From Jacaranda mimosifolia (taxonomy: Eukaryota > Streptophyta > Magnoliopsida > Lamiales > Bignoniaceae), in contig CM032133.1 in assembly GCA_018894105.1 (NCBI GenBank), positions 9,438,501 through 9,502,500 on the forward strand: a stretch of DNA of 64,000 nt. Reading direction: 5' to 3'. Positions 10,380 to 21,120 of this stretch are shown here, piece by piece (position 1 is the stretch's first letter; each line of letters begins with the position of its first letter). Made by a program: the position numbers and the translations under genes. The notes under the pieces are model-generated. The model did not search any database and was not told the origin of the DNA. It was given only the letters and a program-made list of their open reading frames with translations.

Positions 10380-10900
10380 TTATTGGGATTAAGTTTCATA
10401 TCGAAGGCCCTTGATATAGAGAAAGTGTGGTCTAGGTCGAGTAGGTGGTCTTCAGCTTTTTTTGTTTTTATGATCATGTTGTCGACGTAGACCTCCATCG
10501 ATTGTCCGATCTCATTTTTGAACATAAAGTTGACCAATCTTTAGTATGTTGCGCCTGCATGTTTTAGCCCCAATGGCATGACCAAGAAGAAGTATACTCC
10601 ATTGGGGATGACGAAAGAGGTCTTATCCCTGCCCTCGAGTGCCATGAATATTTGATAATAGCCTTGGAAGGCATCCATCATGCTCAACAATTCACAACCA
10701 ACAGTGGAATCGACTAATAAATCTATGCGAGGTAGGGGGTAAGGATCCTTAGGGCAAGCTTTATTTAAATCAGTGAAATCATTACACATGCGCCATTTTC
10801 CCTTATTCTTAGGGACAAGTACAACATTACAAAGCTAAGAGGGGTACTGAAATTCTACAATATATCCTGCCTCTAAAAGCTTGTTGACCTCATCCTCGAT
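10292..10900 (-). pseudogene. Tat-1 reverse transcriptase
   Basis: RT motifs read downward from ~10,890: VDEVNKLLEAGYIVEFQYP; KGKWRMCNDFTDLNKACPKD (10,790); DAFQGYYQIFMA; FVIPNGVYFFLVMPLGLKHA; then after a stop at ~10,540 MVNFMFKNEIGQSMEVYVDN. The catalytic YXDD box reads YVDN, with the second Asp replaced by Asn. A frame slip near 10,375 precedes GYMVSQRG. The enzyme would copy element RNA into DNA; this copy cannot. Confidence 0.9.
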
Positions 10901-10903
10901 GGT

Positions 10904-11710
10904 TTAGGACATCTCAGCATTGAAAGTTCTTGTCTTCTGTCTTATTGGTTTGTGGGCAGGGTCTACGTTGAGTCGATGGACGATAACACTTAGGTTGATT
11001 CCTTGGAGATCGGCAGCTTTCCAAGCGAACACATCGATGTTTCGTCGAAGGAAATCAACCATAAAGCATTCCAGGTGGTCGCCCATATCGCTTCTGACCC
11101 GGGTGGTCTGGTCGGCGTTTCCAGGTTCTAACTCTATTATTTTGAATTCCCTGATGGGCTCGACCCGGGTGTCTTCCAATTTCCTCTTCTTAGATGAAGG
11201 TCCTTCCTTGGGTTTCGCTACAAGGGCGTCTCTCGAGGGCTTCAGTTGCAGTCGTTTCTTCTGTTCGTTGGACTCGATGAAAATGGTATAGCAGCGCCAT
11301 ACATCCTTAAGATTGCATGAAAGTTCTCCAACTCCAACTGGGGTCGGGAACTTAATTTTTATGTGGTAAGTGGAAACGATGGCCCTAAAGTCATTTAGGG
11401 CAAGTCGACCAACGATGACATTATAGGCGAATGGAACATCGACCACCAAGTAGTTGATCATCAAGGTTCTACTTTGGGGACCTTGTCCAAATGTTGTGGA
11501 GAGGTTAATAGATCATTCTGGAATGATCTCAGACTCCCCAAATTCGACCAGCGGTGTTCTGACTGGATCAAACTTTAGTTCCCTTTATTTCATTTTGTTC
11601 AAGGTGGACAGGAATATGATGTTCATGGAGCTGCCATTGTCGACCAAGATCTTTCTTACCTTGAAGTTGGTTATTTGGAGTGTTACTACAATGGGGCAGT
11701 CTATTAATTG
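10904..11710 (-). pseudogene. Tat-1 protease end and protease-RT linker
   Basis: The aspartic-protease motif KILVDNGSSMNIIF lies at ~11,670-11,620. After two stops comes an open stretch (11,464-10,904) with VPFAYNVIVGRLALNDFRAI, a Lys/Arg-rich linker (KKRLQLKPSRD, GPSSKKRKLED) and the pre-RT segment RNIDVFAWKAADLQGI. Tat-2 has a matching segment at 58.5-58.8 kb. The element breaks off at 11,710, so gag is gone. Confidence 0.8.
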
Positions 11711-12170
11711 AAAAAAATTATTTTTACTTATTTTATTTATTTAAAATTTATTAATTTATATTGTTCAAACAAATTTAAACTATATTAGAATTATCTTGAA
11801 ATGATTAACATTAATTAAGTGCTTATTTGAAATTAAATTATATTGTTAGGATGATAGTTTTAGATTTTATATTTATTCTTAATTTTTTTTCCAGTTAATA
11901 AAAAAAGTTAATTATATTTAACTATATTATTTTAGATATATTTATTATTTTAATATTATAAAATATATAATTCCAAATTGTAAAATTATGTTATCTAATA
12001 TAATAGATTTTTTTAAATATCCTTTTATTATTTTTTTTAAAATATTTACCAAGCACTTAATGTACTAAAATTGTAAAATGCGAATCAATAACTTGTTGTA
12101 AAATTAATGATAGCATATTGTAGAAAAACATATGTCATTTAATTTAATGATACTTTATATAAGATAAATA
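11711..12170. other. AT-rich interval without a gene
   Basis: Very A/T-rich sequence with long runs of T and A. I see no ORF, repeat unit or inverted repeat that can be supported. Confidence 0.6.
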
Positions 12171-12215
12171 CACTACAAGAAAAACTACCTTTAGCAGCTA
12201 AAATCACAACGACAA
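12171..12215 (+). mobile_element. Isolated CACTA (En/Spm) terminus
   Basis: CACTACAAGAAAAAC at 12,171 is the canonical terminal inverted repeat of plant CACTA transposons, followed by TTTAGCAGCTAAAA, a typical short subterminal inverted pair. No exact partner TTTTCTTGTAGTG was found. The closest is TTTGTTGTACTG ending at 21,860, with different subterminal motifs. It may be the left end of the element below or a separate fragment. Confidence 0.55.
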
Positions 12216-12339
12216 ACTACACAATTTTTATATTCCTTTCTCTTTTCCCTTTTTTTTTCATCCTTTCTTGCCACATTTCTTTTCTCGTCCAAGGCTTGAG
12301 CCCTTGTTTCTTCAACTATTAGGCGATGGCCGCCCAATC

Positions 12340-12490
12340 TAGGGGTGCATACGAGTCATGCCGGCTTGCGAGTCTCATGAGCCAATCTCAAGCTACCTTT
12401 ACTCGAGCTCGAGTCGAGCTGAATCGAGCTCAAGCTTTAATGTGATCCGATCTCAAATCGTTTGTATCTAGGCTCAAGGCTCGTGAGTTA
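12340..12490. repeat. hAT-like non-autonomous fragment with GAGCTCGAG repeats
   Basis: TAGGGGTGCATACGAG at 12,340 resembles hAT terminal sequence. It is followed by CTCGAGCTCGAGTCGAGCTG and related palindromic GAGCTC words to ~12,490. This pattern is common in small plant hAT elements. No 8-bp target duplication or right end was found, so it is called a fragment. Confidence 0.4.
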
Positions 12491-12582
12491 GTATATAATG
12501 AAATATTATTTTTTCTTTTACTAATAAATATATATTATATTATTAAACATAAAAAATAAAATTATGTAGTTGATTCTTTTTG

Positions 12583-12595
12583 AAATAATAATAAC

Positions 12596-12636
<41 letters not shown>
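12583..12636. repeat. (TAA)n microsatellite
   Basis: About 17 near-perfect AAT/TAA trinucleotides with one interruption (AAC). Confidence 0.9.
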
Positions 12637-13088
12637 GGTTTAATTAAAAGTAGCACGTGTCATAGTTTGGTTGACAAATTAAATAAAACTAAATTGAAAA
12701 CTCTAGCAAAAACCAGATAAAAAAATTTTAGTATCCAGTTTCTTTTTAAATATTAAATAATTTTAATATTAAATCCGAATAAAATATAAAAGTGAAAAAA
12801 ATAAAATAATAAAGCATGGAAAAAATACAAAAAGTGAGAAAAAGATGCAATGGTACTTTGCTTCTTGCATTTTGACAGACAGCTATAGGCCTTGAAAGAC
12901 TTTGAAAGATAAAATCACATTTAAATAATGTTTGGAATCCAGTACTGTGGTGACGAGGTTGCTCAAACTTAGTGCATTTCACACATTTCTCCCATTTTTC
13001 TTCCCCTTCTCAAACCAGATTTATAGTTCACATCTCACCGTTGCTGCCTATGCACTATTCCCTGGTGCTGTTACTCATCTCTCACTAA

Positions 13089-13361
13089 ATGGCTTGAATA
13101 TCCCAAAGCCCTTGGTTTGTGTTGGTAGAATCCTTTGTGGACAGTGGGAAATTGCAAGTCCAGAATCTTGCAAAATCGTGGTCCTCTGTTTCTCATTAAG
13201 GTAATAGAAGGTAGAGGAATTGTTATTGTTGCTGCTACTACATTGGTTTAGGTGAGGACTGTGGAGATTCAAGTGTTTGCTCCGAATGCAACGGCAAAGG
13301 ATTTGTGCTTAAGAGTTTGTCTGGAGAAAGCACTAAAAAGTCAAGATTCATGGCCATCTAA
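13089..13361 (+). pseudogene. Decayed small protein gene with a DnaJ-type CxxCxGxG motif
   Basis: From ATG at 13,089, one frame runs 91 codons to TAA at 13,359-13,361, with three internal stops (codon 3 and two near codons 37 and 42). Its second half reads GEDCGDSSVCSECNGKGFVL then KSLSGESTKKSR, a single CxxCxGxG zinc-binding repeat of DnaJ-type cysteine-rich proteins. The first ~50 residues are Ser-rich, like a plastid-targeting region, but this is inference. Upstream (12,640-12,930) is TE-free AT-rich DNA with a CACGTGTC box at ~12,650. It is the only non-transposon coding trace I can support. It could be a host-gene relic or a fragment captured by the CACTA element. Confidence 0.45.
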
Positions 13362-13674
13362 ACTGCACTCTACATGCTCCAAGATTATAATGAGTGAATC
13401 AATCCACAATCAGTTAAGGGATTTTGTAATTAGATGTAGCACTTGAAACCATCAGTGTTAGAACAAGCTTCTCGTTAAGCTCATCTCCTAAGCAATTCTT
13501 TGTGGATGTTTCTGTTTCTTTTTTTAATCTTTCAGCTAGGAGGCAAAGCTGCTTTCTTGTGAAATTTTAGCTTTTAGGAGCCCTTTTGCTCTCTCTCTCT
13601 CAAACATTCAGGTATAGTTTCTGTATATTAATTTTGTTCCTCAAGTTGTTTCCTCAAATTTTACCCATTAAATT

Positions 13675-13705
<31 letters not shown>

Positions 13706-14007
13706 CGGCAACCTAACCATAGTTTTTATGTGACTTCTAGTTAGTTCCCTGAAGCAACCTTCCAAAGAAAATGTATATCACAATTAAAAATTCTATTTTT
13801 AACCCAATGAAAATACAAACCAAATTTATGTGCCATATCAAATATGTAATGTATTTATAATTTCTTAAAACGAGGAATTAAGAATTAAAAAATCATGAAA
13901 TTAAGAGAGATATTATTACATTGTAAAGCTGAATTATTGTTAAAAAGATCGTTTGTCCATGTCTTTGGTTGGTGTACCATGTTTGCTTTCTTTCTTTCAC
14001 TCTTTCG
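13362..14007. repeat. Gene-free stretch with (AT)n at 13,676-13,705
   Basis: No ORF of note. It contains a CT-rich run (~13,590), an (AT)n microsatellite of about 13 repeats and AT-rich filler. Confidence 0.7.
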
Positions 14008-14015
14008 CACACACG

Positions 14016-14054
<39 letters not shown>
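14008..14054. repeat. (CA)n microsatellite
   Basis: About 22 CA dinucleotides with two early CG interruptions. The open frames across it on both strands are artefacts of the repeat. Confidence 0.95.
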
Positions 14055-14058
<4 letters not shown>

Positions 14059-14719
14059 CAGAGGAGAAATGAATTTGTATATACACACACATATATACAT
14101 ACACATACATATAATTGGCATGCACAGAATGCCAAGATGATTATTGGGGGCCTAGGGGCATGTGGAGTATCAAATTAGACTATTATGTCTATATATATAT
14201 AAGAATAAGAACAACAATCTTAAGATAAGTGGGGGCTCCAACTGTAGCTCCATATATATTTCCTATTTAGTCAACATTCAACTCTCTCTATCCATTCTTT
14301 TCTTCTAATTTCCATATTCTAATTCCTTTATACAAAAGAGACATTAGAGAGAGAGATCCAATTAAAATTATGTCCTACCCAATCTACCTTTGCCAATTAA
14401 ACCCCCTCCCCGCCCCCCCCCCCCAAAAAAGAAACTTCAATAATCTATGTTATGATTGAATTTTCTAGCAGTTTAAACCGAAAAAAATTGCTAAACTAAA
14501 TTTTGTTACTAGATTAAATGTGGGGTTATTACATTAAAAGAAAAAAAAAAACACTTAATAATTGAGTAATATATAGGTACTTATAGAATTGTGAGGCATT
14601 TGCATAATGCAGGCCAATCAAATAAACAAAAGCATAAAGTGGGTTATAGTGAATTTAGGTGTTAATTCATATATTGGACATAATTATTCTGTTGTTGAAA
14701 TAATAGGTTAGCCTGATGA
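14055..14719. other. Gene-free stretch with a 12-base C run
   Basis: AT-rich sequence with a homopolymer of 12 C at 14,413-14,424 followed by A6. No coding signal before the transposase remnant that starts near 14,720. Confidence 0.6.
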
Positions 14720-16820
14720 TCTTCATGAGAAAACAAAATCAGACACATGAATAGATATAATCATACCCATATGTTATTTTGCAAACATTCCTCTCGACAT
14801 AATATTGATGTCATGCATGTGGAGAAAAATATTTGTGATAGTGTGTTAGGGACATTATTGAACATCGATGGAAAAACAAAAGACACAGAAAAGGCACAAG
14901 AAGACTTGCGTGATCTTAATATAAGAAAGGAGTCACACTTACAAAGACGTGGAAATGTAATAATAAAGCCTAAGACATGTTACAACTTTTCATCCAAAAA
15001 GAAAAAGGCCTTATGTGATTTCCTTAGATCTGTCAAGTTCCCCAATGGATATGCTGCAAATATTTCTAGATGTGTAAAATTTGGAAGGACATCGAGGTTA
15101 AAAACACATAATCGCCACATACTCTTGCAGCATTTGATATCTGCAGGCATTCGTGGTTATCTTCATAAGGATGTCAGTGAAGTGTTATTTGAACTGGGTG
15201 AATTCTTTATCATCTTATGTTCAAAGACACTAAGAATTTTTTATATTGAGAAAATTAAGAGAAATATTCCTCTTATTTTATGTAAGTTAGAGAAAATATT
15301 TCCTCCTGCATTCTTCGATATCATGGTCCACCTAGCAATTCACCTACCTCAAGAGGCAAAAATTGATGGTCAGGTTCATTCTCGTTGGATGTATCCAATT
15401 GAAAGGTAAAAGGAATCCTATGTTTTTAATACATACAAAAATTCCTATTCAAATAAATCCAAAAGGAGGGTATTAACAAAGATTCTTTATGTAACTTCTT
15501 ATTTTATGTTCCTTAAATCTCTTAAGGGTTATGTGTGCAACAAAGCTCAACCTGAAGGCTTTATTGCTGAAGGATATATAGTAACAGAGTGTTTAACATT
15601 AATGTCAATGTATCAAAATGACATTGAAAAAAGGTCTGATAGGGTGCCGACCAACCAAATGAATGCAAGCTTTCCGTCTTTGCATTAAAAGTATGTCCGC
15701 TTGGACCCCTTAAATGTGTTGTTCCACTATCCCAAAAGCAACTTTAGGTAGCCCACAATTTTATATTGAATAATTGCAATGAAGTGGATCCTTACAAAGG
15801 GTAAGACAAAATTCATCTTAAGCTTGTCATATATTATTTTGAACTTAATACTTTTTATAACCTAATATAATTATATAGTTTAGAAAGCACTTGGAGGAAT
15901 TGAAGAGGTTGAGTGTGAGAGACATTCAAAAACCACATCAAGAAGAATTCCATTGCTAGTTTAAGAAGCATGTAAGTTGAAAATTATACCAATAATAGTT
16001 TAAATTTGAATTGTAGTAGCGCTTACCATTCTACATCTATATTTATTTGTAGATCAACAAAGTCTATCACCAGCACCCTGAACAAGTTTCTAAAGAATTG
16101 TGGTCATTGGAAAATAGTCCTTAATCATACTTAACAAAGTCTTATTCTGCTGGTTATGTCAATGAAGTTCGATTTCATGCAAAAGATCGAGATGATCACT
16201 GAATCACACAAAATAGTGGATTGATTGTGGAAGGGGAGCACAATAATGAGATGGTAGAGTTCTATGGCTTCTTAACTAAAGTATTAGAGCTCACATATCT
16301 TTGTGGATACAAAGTGGTATTATTTCAGTGTGAGTGGTTCAATACTGGTAGCAAAACCACAATAAGAGAGGACAATCATTTTGTTAGTATTGATATAAGA
16401 TCTTGATGGGACAAAGATGATCCATTTGCCAAATCAAGTGCAACAAGCTTTCTACATCCATGACACTAAGTTTGGTGATAATTGGTGAATTGTGCAACGT
16501 ATACACCATAGGCATCTTTGGAATCTTCCTGAATACTAACAACTAGATGTAGTAGATAAGAGTAATGTTGAATTGAGATGTTAGATTGACGCATTTCAGC
16601 ATCATGTTCGAATGGGGACGCAACTGCATTGGCAAATGATGACATTGATTTGAACTATTTAGCTAGAGAAGATATTGAGCCTGATGTTATAGATGAAGAT
16701 GTTCTAAATGGAATTAGAGAGCATAGATATGATGTTGAATATGATTCATGTGATGAGGAAGATGAAACATTAAATCAATATTTTGATGAAGATGAAGATG
16801 ATATTCATACTTCCTCATGA
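14720..16820 (+). pseudogene. CACTA transposase remnant (TNP2 C-terminal part, DUF4218, DUF4216)
   Basis: The first exon is open at 14,747-15,409 and shows TNP2 text: SRHNIDVMHVEKNICDSVLG, SVKFPNGYAANISRCVKFG, LEKIFPPAFFDIMVHLAIHL, ending SRWMYPIER. DUF4218-like text follows at 15,500-15,960 (LKGYVCNKAQPEGFIAEGY; FRKHLEELKRLSVRDIQ). DUF4216-like text is at 16,140-16,500 (VRFHAKDRDDH; NSGLIVEGEHNNEMVEFYGF; VVLFQCEWFNTGSKTT). An acidic tail at 16,629-16,820 (DEEDETLNQYFDEDEDD) follows. Introns separate these blocks, and several in-frame stops are present. The N-terminal part of TNP2, including most of the expected catalytic region, is absent. The enzyme would bind and cut the element ends. Confidence 0.85.
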
Positions 16821-17243
16821 AAAGTAAGCTACAAAAACAACCATTTAATTTAACATAACATAGGTTCAAATGTTATGGATTCAATAGGGTAATTTACGTA
16901 AGTATTTGTCAACATAGTTGCATTTATTTATATTGTTTGACTTTCATGCAATATAAAATATACTTCTTTTGTTCATTTTCATTCTAACTTGAGTCTTAAT
17001 TATGTTATATATATGTTGTCAAATGCTATTAAATGTCATGTCTTGTATTTTATTGTTCAAATTCTCAAACTATAAATTTTTTGTTTTGTTGAATTTCAAA
17101 TTCAATAGAATAATATTCTTACATTCCTACATTTTCAATTTTGTTTGAATACTTTTGTTGGAATGTTTATCTCGTTCTACTTATTTTCTTTGATGTTATT
17201 ATTGAAATGATTAATTTATTTTGTTTTTTTTTTCTTTTTTGTA
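16821..17243. other. Spacer between the two CACTA genes
   Basis: AT-rich sequence ending in a T-rich tract and TTTTGTAG at 17,244, which could be a splice acceptor for the second gene. No ORF. Confidence 0.5.
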
Positions 17244-20099
17244 GTGAAAATGCCGCATAAAGGAGTTGTGTTGCATCGTCCAACAACTAGGAATGCTCAA
17301 TCAAAGATGAATGAAATCACTCCAAATCCTTCAACCACAAAAATTGCTAATCCCACACCTTTGCGCAAATCTCCATGTTTCACAAGAAATCAACTTTCAA
17401 CTTCTGATGTGCCCACAACCAAGAGTATCACCAGTACAAGTAGGAACTTGTTTCCTCTGCTTTTAAAGCTTATAATAGTTGTAGATCCTTCCACATCTCC
17501 ATCTATAATTATGAGTCAAGCTTCTTTGTCTACAAATCTACAAGAATCTTATCCAACTGCCATTCAGACTGACCCTATAGCTACACGCTACTAAGTAACT
17601 CCATGTGTTACCAAGAGTACTACAGCTAATCAGCAAGCACTTCCAGCTATTTCAAATTCTCATACCATGGCATCACCATCAATAGATGCACCATTGATTC
17701 CTCCATCATCAGGTACTCAGCCACAAGAAGAGACTCAGTCTTTAGGAACTCTACTCCATGAAGAGGGTGCTGGAGAGATTGGAACTACAAATCCTACTTC
17801 GGCCACAGGTTAATATATCTACATCAAATTAAATTTTTTAATTCATATAATTTATAATTGTGTCTACTATTTTTATAATTGTATATTGGCAAATAAAAAA
17901 TAGGTCCCACAAAAAAAAAGAGGTCACGGTGCAAGCACAAGCAAGGCAATAGAGAGAGAAATTGCAAAAAATGTAAGTGATAGTACCTTTAATATTTTAC
18001 GTGCATTATTTCAATGCGTTCACTTAAGTCTTCTTGTTTATGATTTTATCAGGGGGGCAAAGTGTTGGAAACTGAATTTCCTAAGGGCTTAAAGAGGTCG
18101 ATCAAGTATGCTTCCCATTTCTTTAATGGGATTGGTATTATTGTTTGCCATAGTCCTGAACTTGATTGGAAAACATCATGAAAAAAAGTTTCGGAACATG
18201 ATAAATTGCTTGTGTATACTGGACTATATTACCTATTTGATAAAATTTTAAGTTTTCCATTTGTTATATGCACATGGATATTCATTATCTTAATGATTAA
18301 CTATGTGTCTAATTTAATGTATTCCTAGCAATAGTTTTCAATCAAAGGATGGCAGACCGATCCTGTGGTCACAATGTATGTAGAGGACATGTTTGCGGAG
18401 AGCTACAAGCATTATAAGGGAAGATTGAATAAGATATACAGGAAAATGGTTCAAAGTTGTGTGCATCCAAGAAGTTAGATGCCTTTTGATTGGATCCCAC
18501 AAGAAAAATGGTTGGGATTATGTGATGTCTTTGGAGATGCTAAGTTTTTGGTATTTGGTTACATAATAACTAATGTTGGCAATATTGGGGTTTTTATTTA
18601 TTGCATGTCGATGAAAAAGAATTACCTTTTCCTTTTAGCTGCTAAGATTTTGTTATTTTTATTGTTTAGATGTTGATGTATTTCATTTTTACAAGTAGAT
18701 AGGATAAATGCTTGAATTCTAAATGTTGGTTTGGTTTTGATTATTATTTGATGTCATTTTTTGTTGCAAATTTTTGTTAGCTTTCTTTTGTTAGTTACTG
18801 GTGTATTTGAGTTTTTTGTAAGTAGATGGGATAAATGTTAGTTTGCTTTTATTGATTATTTGATGTAAATTATATGTTACAATTTTTTTTATTTTTCGTT
18901 AATTGGATGCTGATGCATCTTATTTTTGTAAATAGATTGGACAAATATTAGGATTCCAAATGGTGGATTAATTTTGTTGGTTATTTCATATAATTATTTG
19001 TTGCATGTAATTAAAACTAATTAAAGCCCTATTTCAACATGAAAGTAATCCTAGTTTTAGCTTAAAACTTAGCTCAAACTCTATCCAGTTTCACCTCAAT
19101 TTCAGGATGGCATTAAAGTGTAGGTTCAAGGTAAAATTAACCTTAAACTAGATAGATTTTCATCTCAACTTCAAACTGAAAATGAGGGTAGTTTCGAGGG
19201 TAATTTTGAGCTTAAACTAACCTAAGTGTGGTCAGTTTCAGCTTGGTCACTTTAAGCTTGAAATTGAAATTCAGTTTTCAATTTTAAGCTGAAATTTGCT
19301 ATGTTTGAGCTTTAAGCCAAGGTGCACTTTAAAATATATCAAGTTGAAATTGACATAAGTTTGTTTTTCTACATCTTCACATAATTATATATAAACACAA
19401 GAAAGGTCAAGGATTAATGCAAGAAATAGAGCACATATGCTATACTCTCGTACATCCAGTTCTAAATCTTTCACTGTATGATTAATGAAAATGGTAATAT
19501 ATCATTTTAAATTTCTTTTATTTATATTTTCTCTTGTCATTATATAAAGTTCTAAACTAAAGCTTCTACTTACAATTGCAAAGGATAATCAAAGCGCAGT
19601 GGACAATTTTGGAGCCACTCATATGAAGAAAGGAAACGGAGAGTGTGTGAATACTACAACTATGAACAAGCATGTGAGTTCATGTTCTATAATAAAATAT
19701 CCCCTATATTTAAGTATGTACTTATATACATTTATTTATGCTCCTAACAAAATGAAATGAGAAGGAGGAGGAATGAAGTACTAGAAGAAAGACTCCAAGA
19801 AGTTTTTGAGAGTGACATTATTAAGCAGTTATTGGACACAGGAATGAGATATAAGAGAGGCATGGGTCATGGAGTTGTACTGTCCAACGACAGCAAGAAG
19901 ATGAGACTTCAAGCTATAGAAACCTCAAGTAGTGAAGGACAAATTGACCAAAGCTGAAAATAACTTAGATAGTGCATTGGATCTCATCAAAACTCAACAA
20001 AAGCAATGCCGACAACAAGCTGCAAAAATAGCAAGCCTTGAAGATAGTCAGATCGAGCTGAAGCAACTCTTGCTGGCGTTGCAAGACAAACTCACTTGA
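17244..20099 (+). pseudogene. Second CACTA gene (PF03004 / plant transposase-24-like)
   Basis: The first exon is at 17,244-17,594 (MPHKGVVLHRPTTRNAQSKM), with a Thr/Ser/Pro-rich region continuing past a stop to 17,812. Later blocks: RGHGASTSKAIEREIAKN (~17,920); KVLETEFPKGLKRSIK with IGIIVCHSPELDWKTS (18,060-18,180); MFAESYKHYKGRLNKIYRKM and WIPQEKWLGLCDVFGDAKF (18,385-18,550); a Lys/Arg-rich exon (19,583-19,670); and ERLQEVFESDIIKQLL followed by a coiled coil (KLTKAENNLDSALDLIKTQQ) to a stop at 20,097-20,099. This block order matches the second protein of many plant CACTA elements, thought to bind subterminal repeats. Stops and an A-run frameshift break it. Confidence 0.7.
18668..19010 (+). 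repeat. Three imperfect ~115-bp tandem repeats in an intron of the second CACTA gene
   Basis: Units start near 18,668, 18,790 and 18,898. The shared core is TTTTGTAAGTAGATGGGATA, then TTTGATGT and a T-rich tail ending in GTTAG or GTTGC. It lies between the coding blocks at 18.55 and 19.58 kb. Confidence 0.6.
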
Positions 20100-21120
20100 T
20101 GGTAAGTATGTCCTTATGATGTAGTATGATTTTACTTGAATTTTGCATATATGGAATTTTGTGATATATGATTATCAAAATTAAGAATAACAAGTTTAGA
20201 GTTATGAACATTGAGGCCATATATTGTTGTTTTATTTGATTGTTTGTCACTTGTCATGTATAGAATGATTAGCTGAGTTGAGAATTATAATTTTCAAAAT
20301 TTTACCGTGCTTTATTTCAACATGTGAGTTCTCATATATGTAAATAATTGAGAGAACTTTTAGTTTGGAGATTATTATGGGTTTTTCCATTTAAAGTTGT
20401 GTTATTAGAAAAACAATATATGATATGTTATGTACTGTTTAAACTCATTTGGTAATACAACTAACGAATTAAATGAAATATCTTTTTATGTTCAATATTA
20501 TCTTCTATGATATTTTGTGTAGTTTATGTTGAACAAGAGATGGTATCATACAAATCTTTTATTGGCTATTGCAACTTCTTTCTATGAGTTGTGCTATTAT
20601 CTTTTGCAGCTTTTTTGATGTTATATTAAACCTTTGTTTTTTCTATATACCATACTTATCCAATCTAAGAAAAAATAGATATATAGTGATTGGTTAAACA
20701 TATGTAATATCTAATTTGATGTTCTTCATATTCACAGTGTGTCGTGCAATCATTTTTTGCAAATTGTTGAAAGTAGCCTACTTTTTGATGAAGTTGATGA
20801 GAATTAAGGAAGATGTTTTGCAGATCTCTTTTGTCACTTAAACGATAATTCTTCTTCAAAATTTAGCACTTTTGTTTGATTCATATACCCATTTGTTATC
20901 ATGGCTTTGGTAGCTAGCTTGAATTTGGGATTAATGTTTTGAAATTATATTTATGCCTATAGATGGATGAATGTAGCTGGTATTATGTCTATGGATGGAT
21001 AGATGTGCTTGCTTTTTTGTTTACCGAAGGAATGCCTTTGAATTATTTATATTTAGGAAGTTGGTATACTTCGCATTTTAATTTCTTCTACAAATTCATA
21101 TCCGAATTTAGCTATTGAAT
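20100..21120. other. Gene-free 3' part of the CACTA element
   Basis: AT-rich sequence after the stop of the second CACTA gene. No coding or repeat signal that I can support. Confidence 0.5.

Larger units (their letters stand above)
1050..11710 (-). mobile_element. Tat-1: truncated Ty3/Gypsy Tat-type retrotransposon
   Basis: On the minus strand, from 11,710 downward, the order is protease, RT, degenerate RNase H, a second RNase H of the type found in Tat elements, and integrase ending at 7,988. Tandem repeats follow, then a long antisense ORF on the plus strand (to 1,050). Additional ORFs antisense to pol between pol and the 3' LTR are known in the Tat/Retand group, for example gene 23 of Grande. 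Gag and 5' LTR are missing: homology stops at 11,710 in AT-rich DNA. The 3' LTR is missing too, since the array begins abruptly inside a repeat unit near 1,050. Frameshifts and stops are frequent, so the copy is dead. Confidence 0.85.

Noticed and set aside
10920..11291. 123-codon plus-strand ORF opposite the Tat-1 protease-RT linker
   Set aside because: The minus strand has family-typical protease and RT text; this is a shadow frame.
13885..14178. Overlapping ORFs with Val/Cys or Thr/His repeats
   Set aside because: All are translations of the (CA)n microsatellite.
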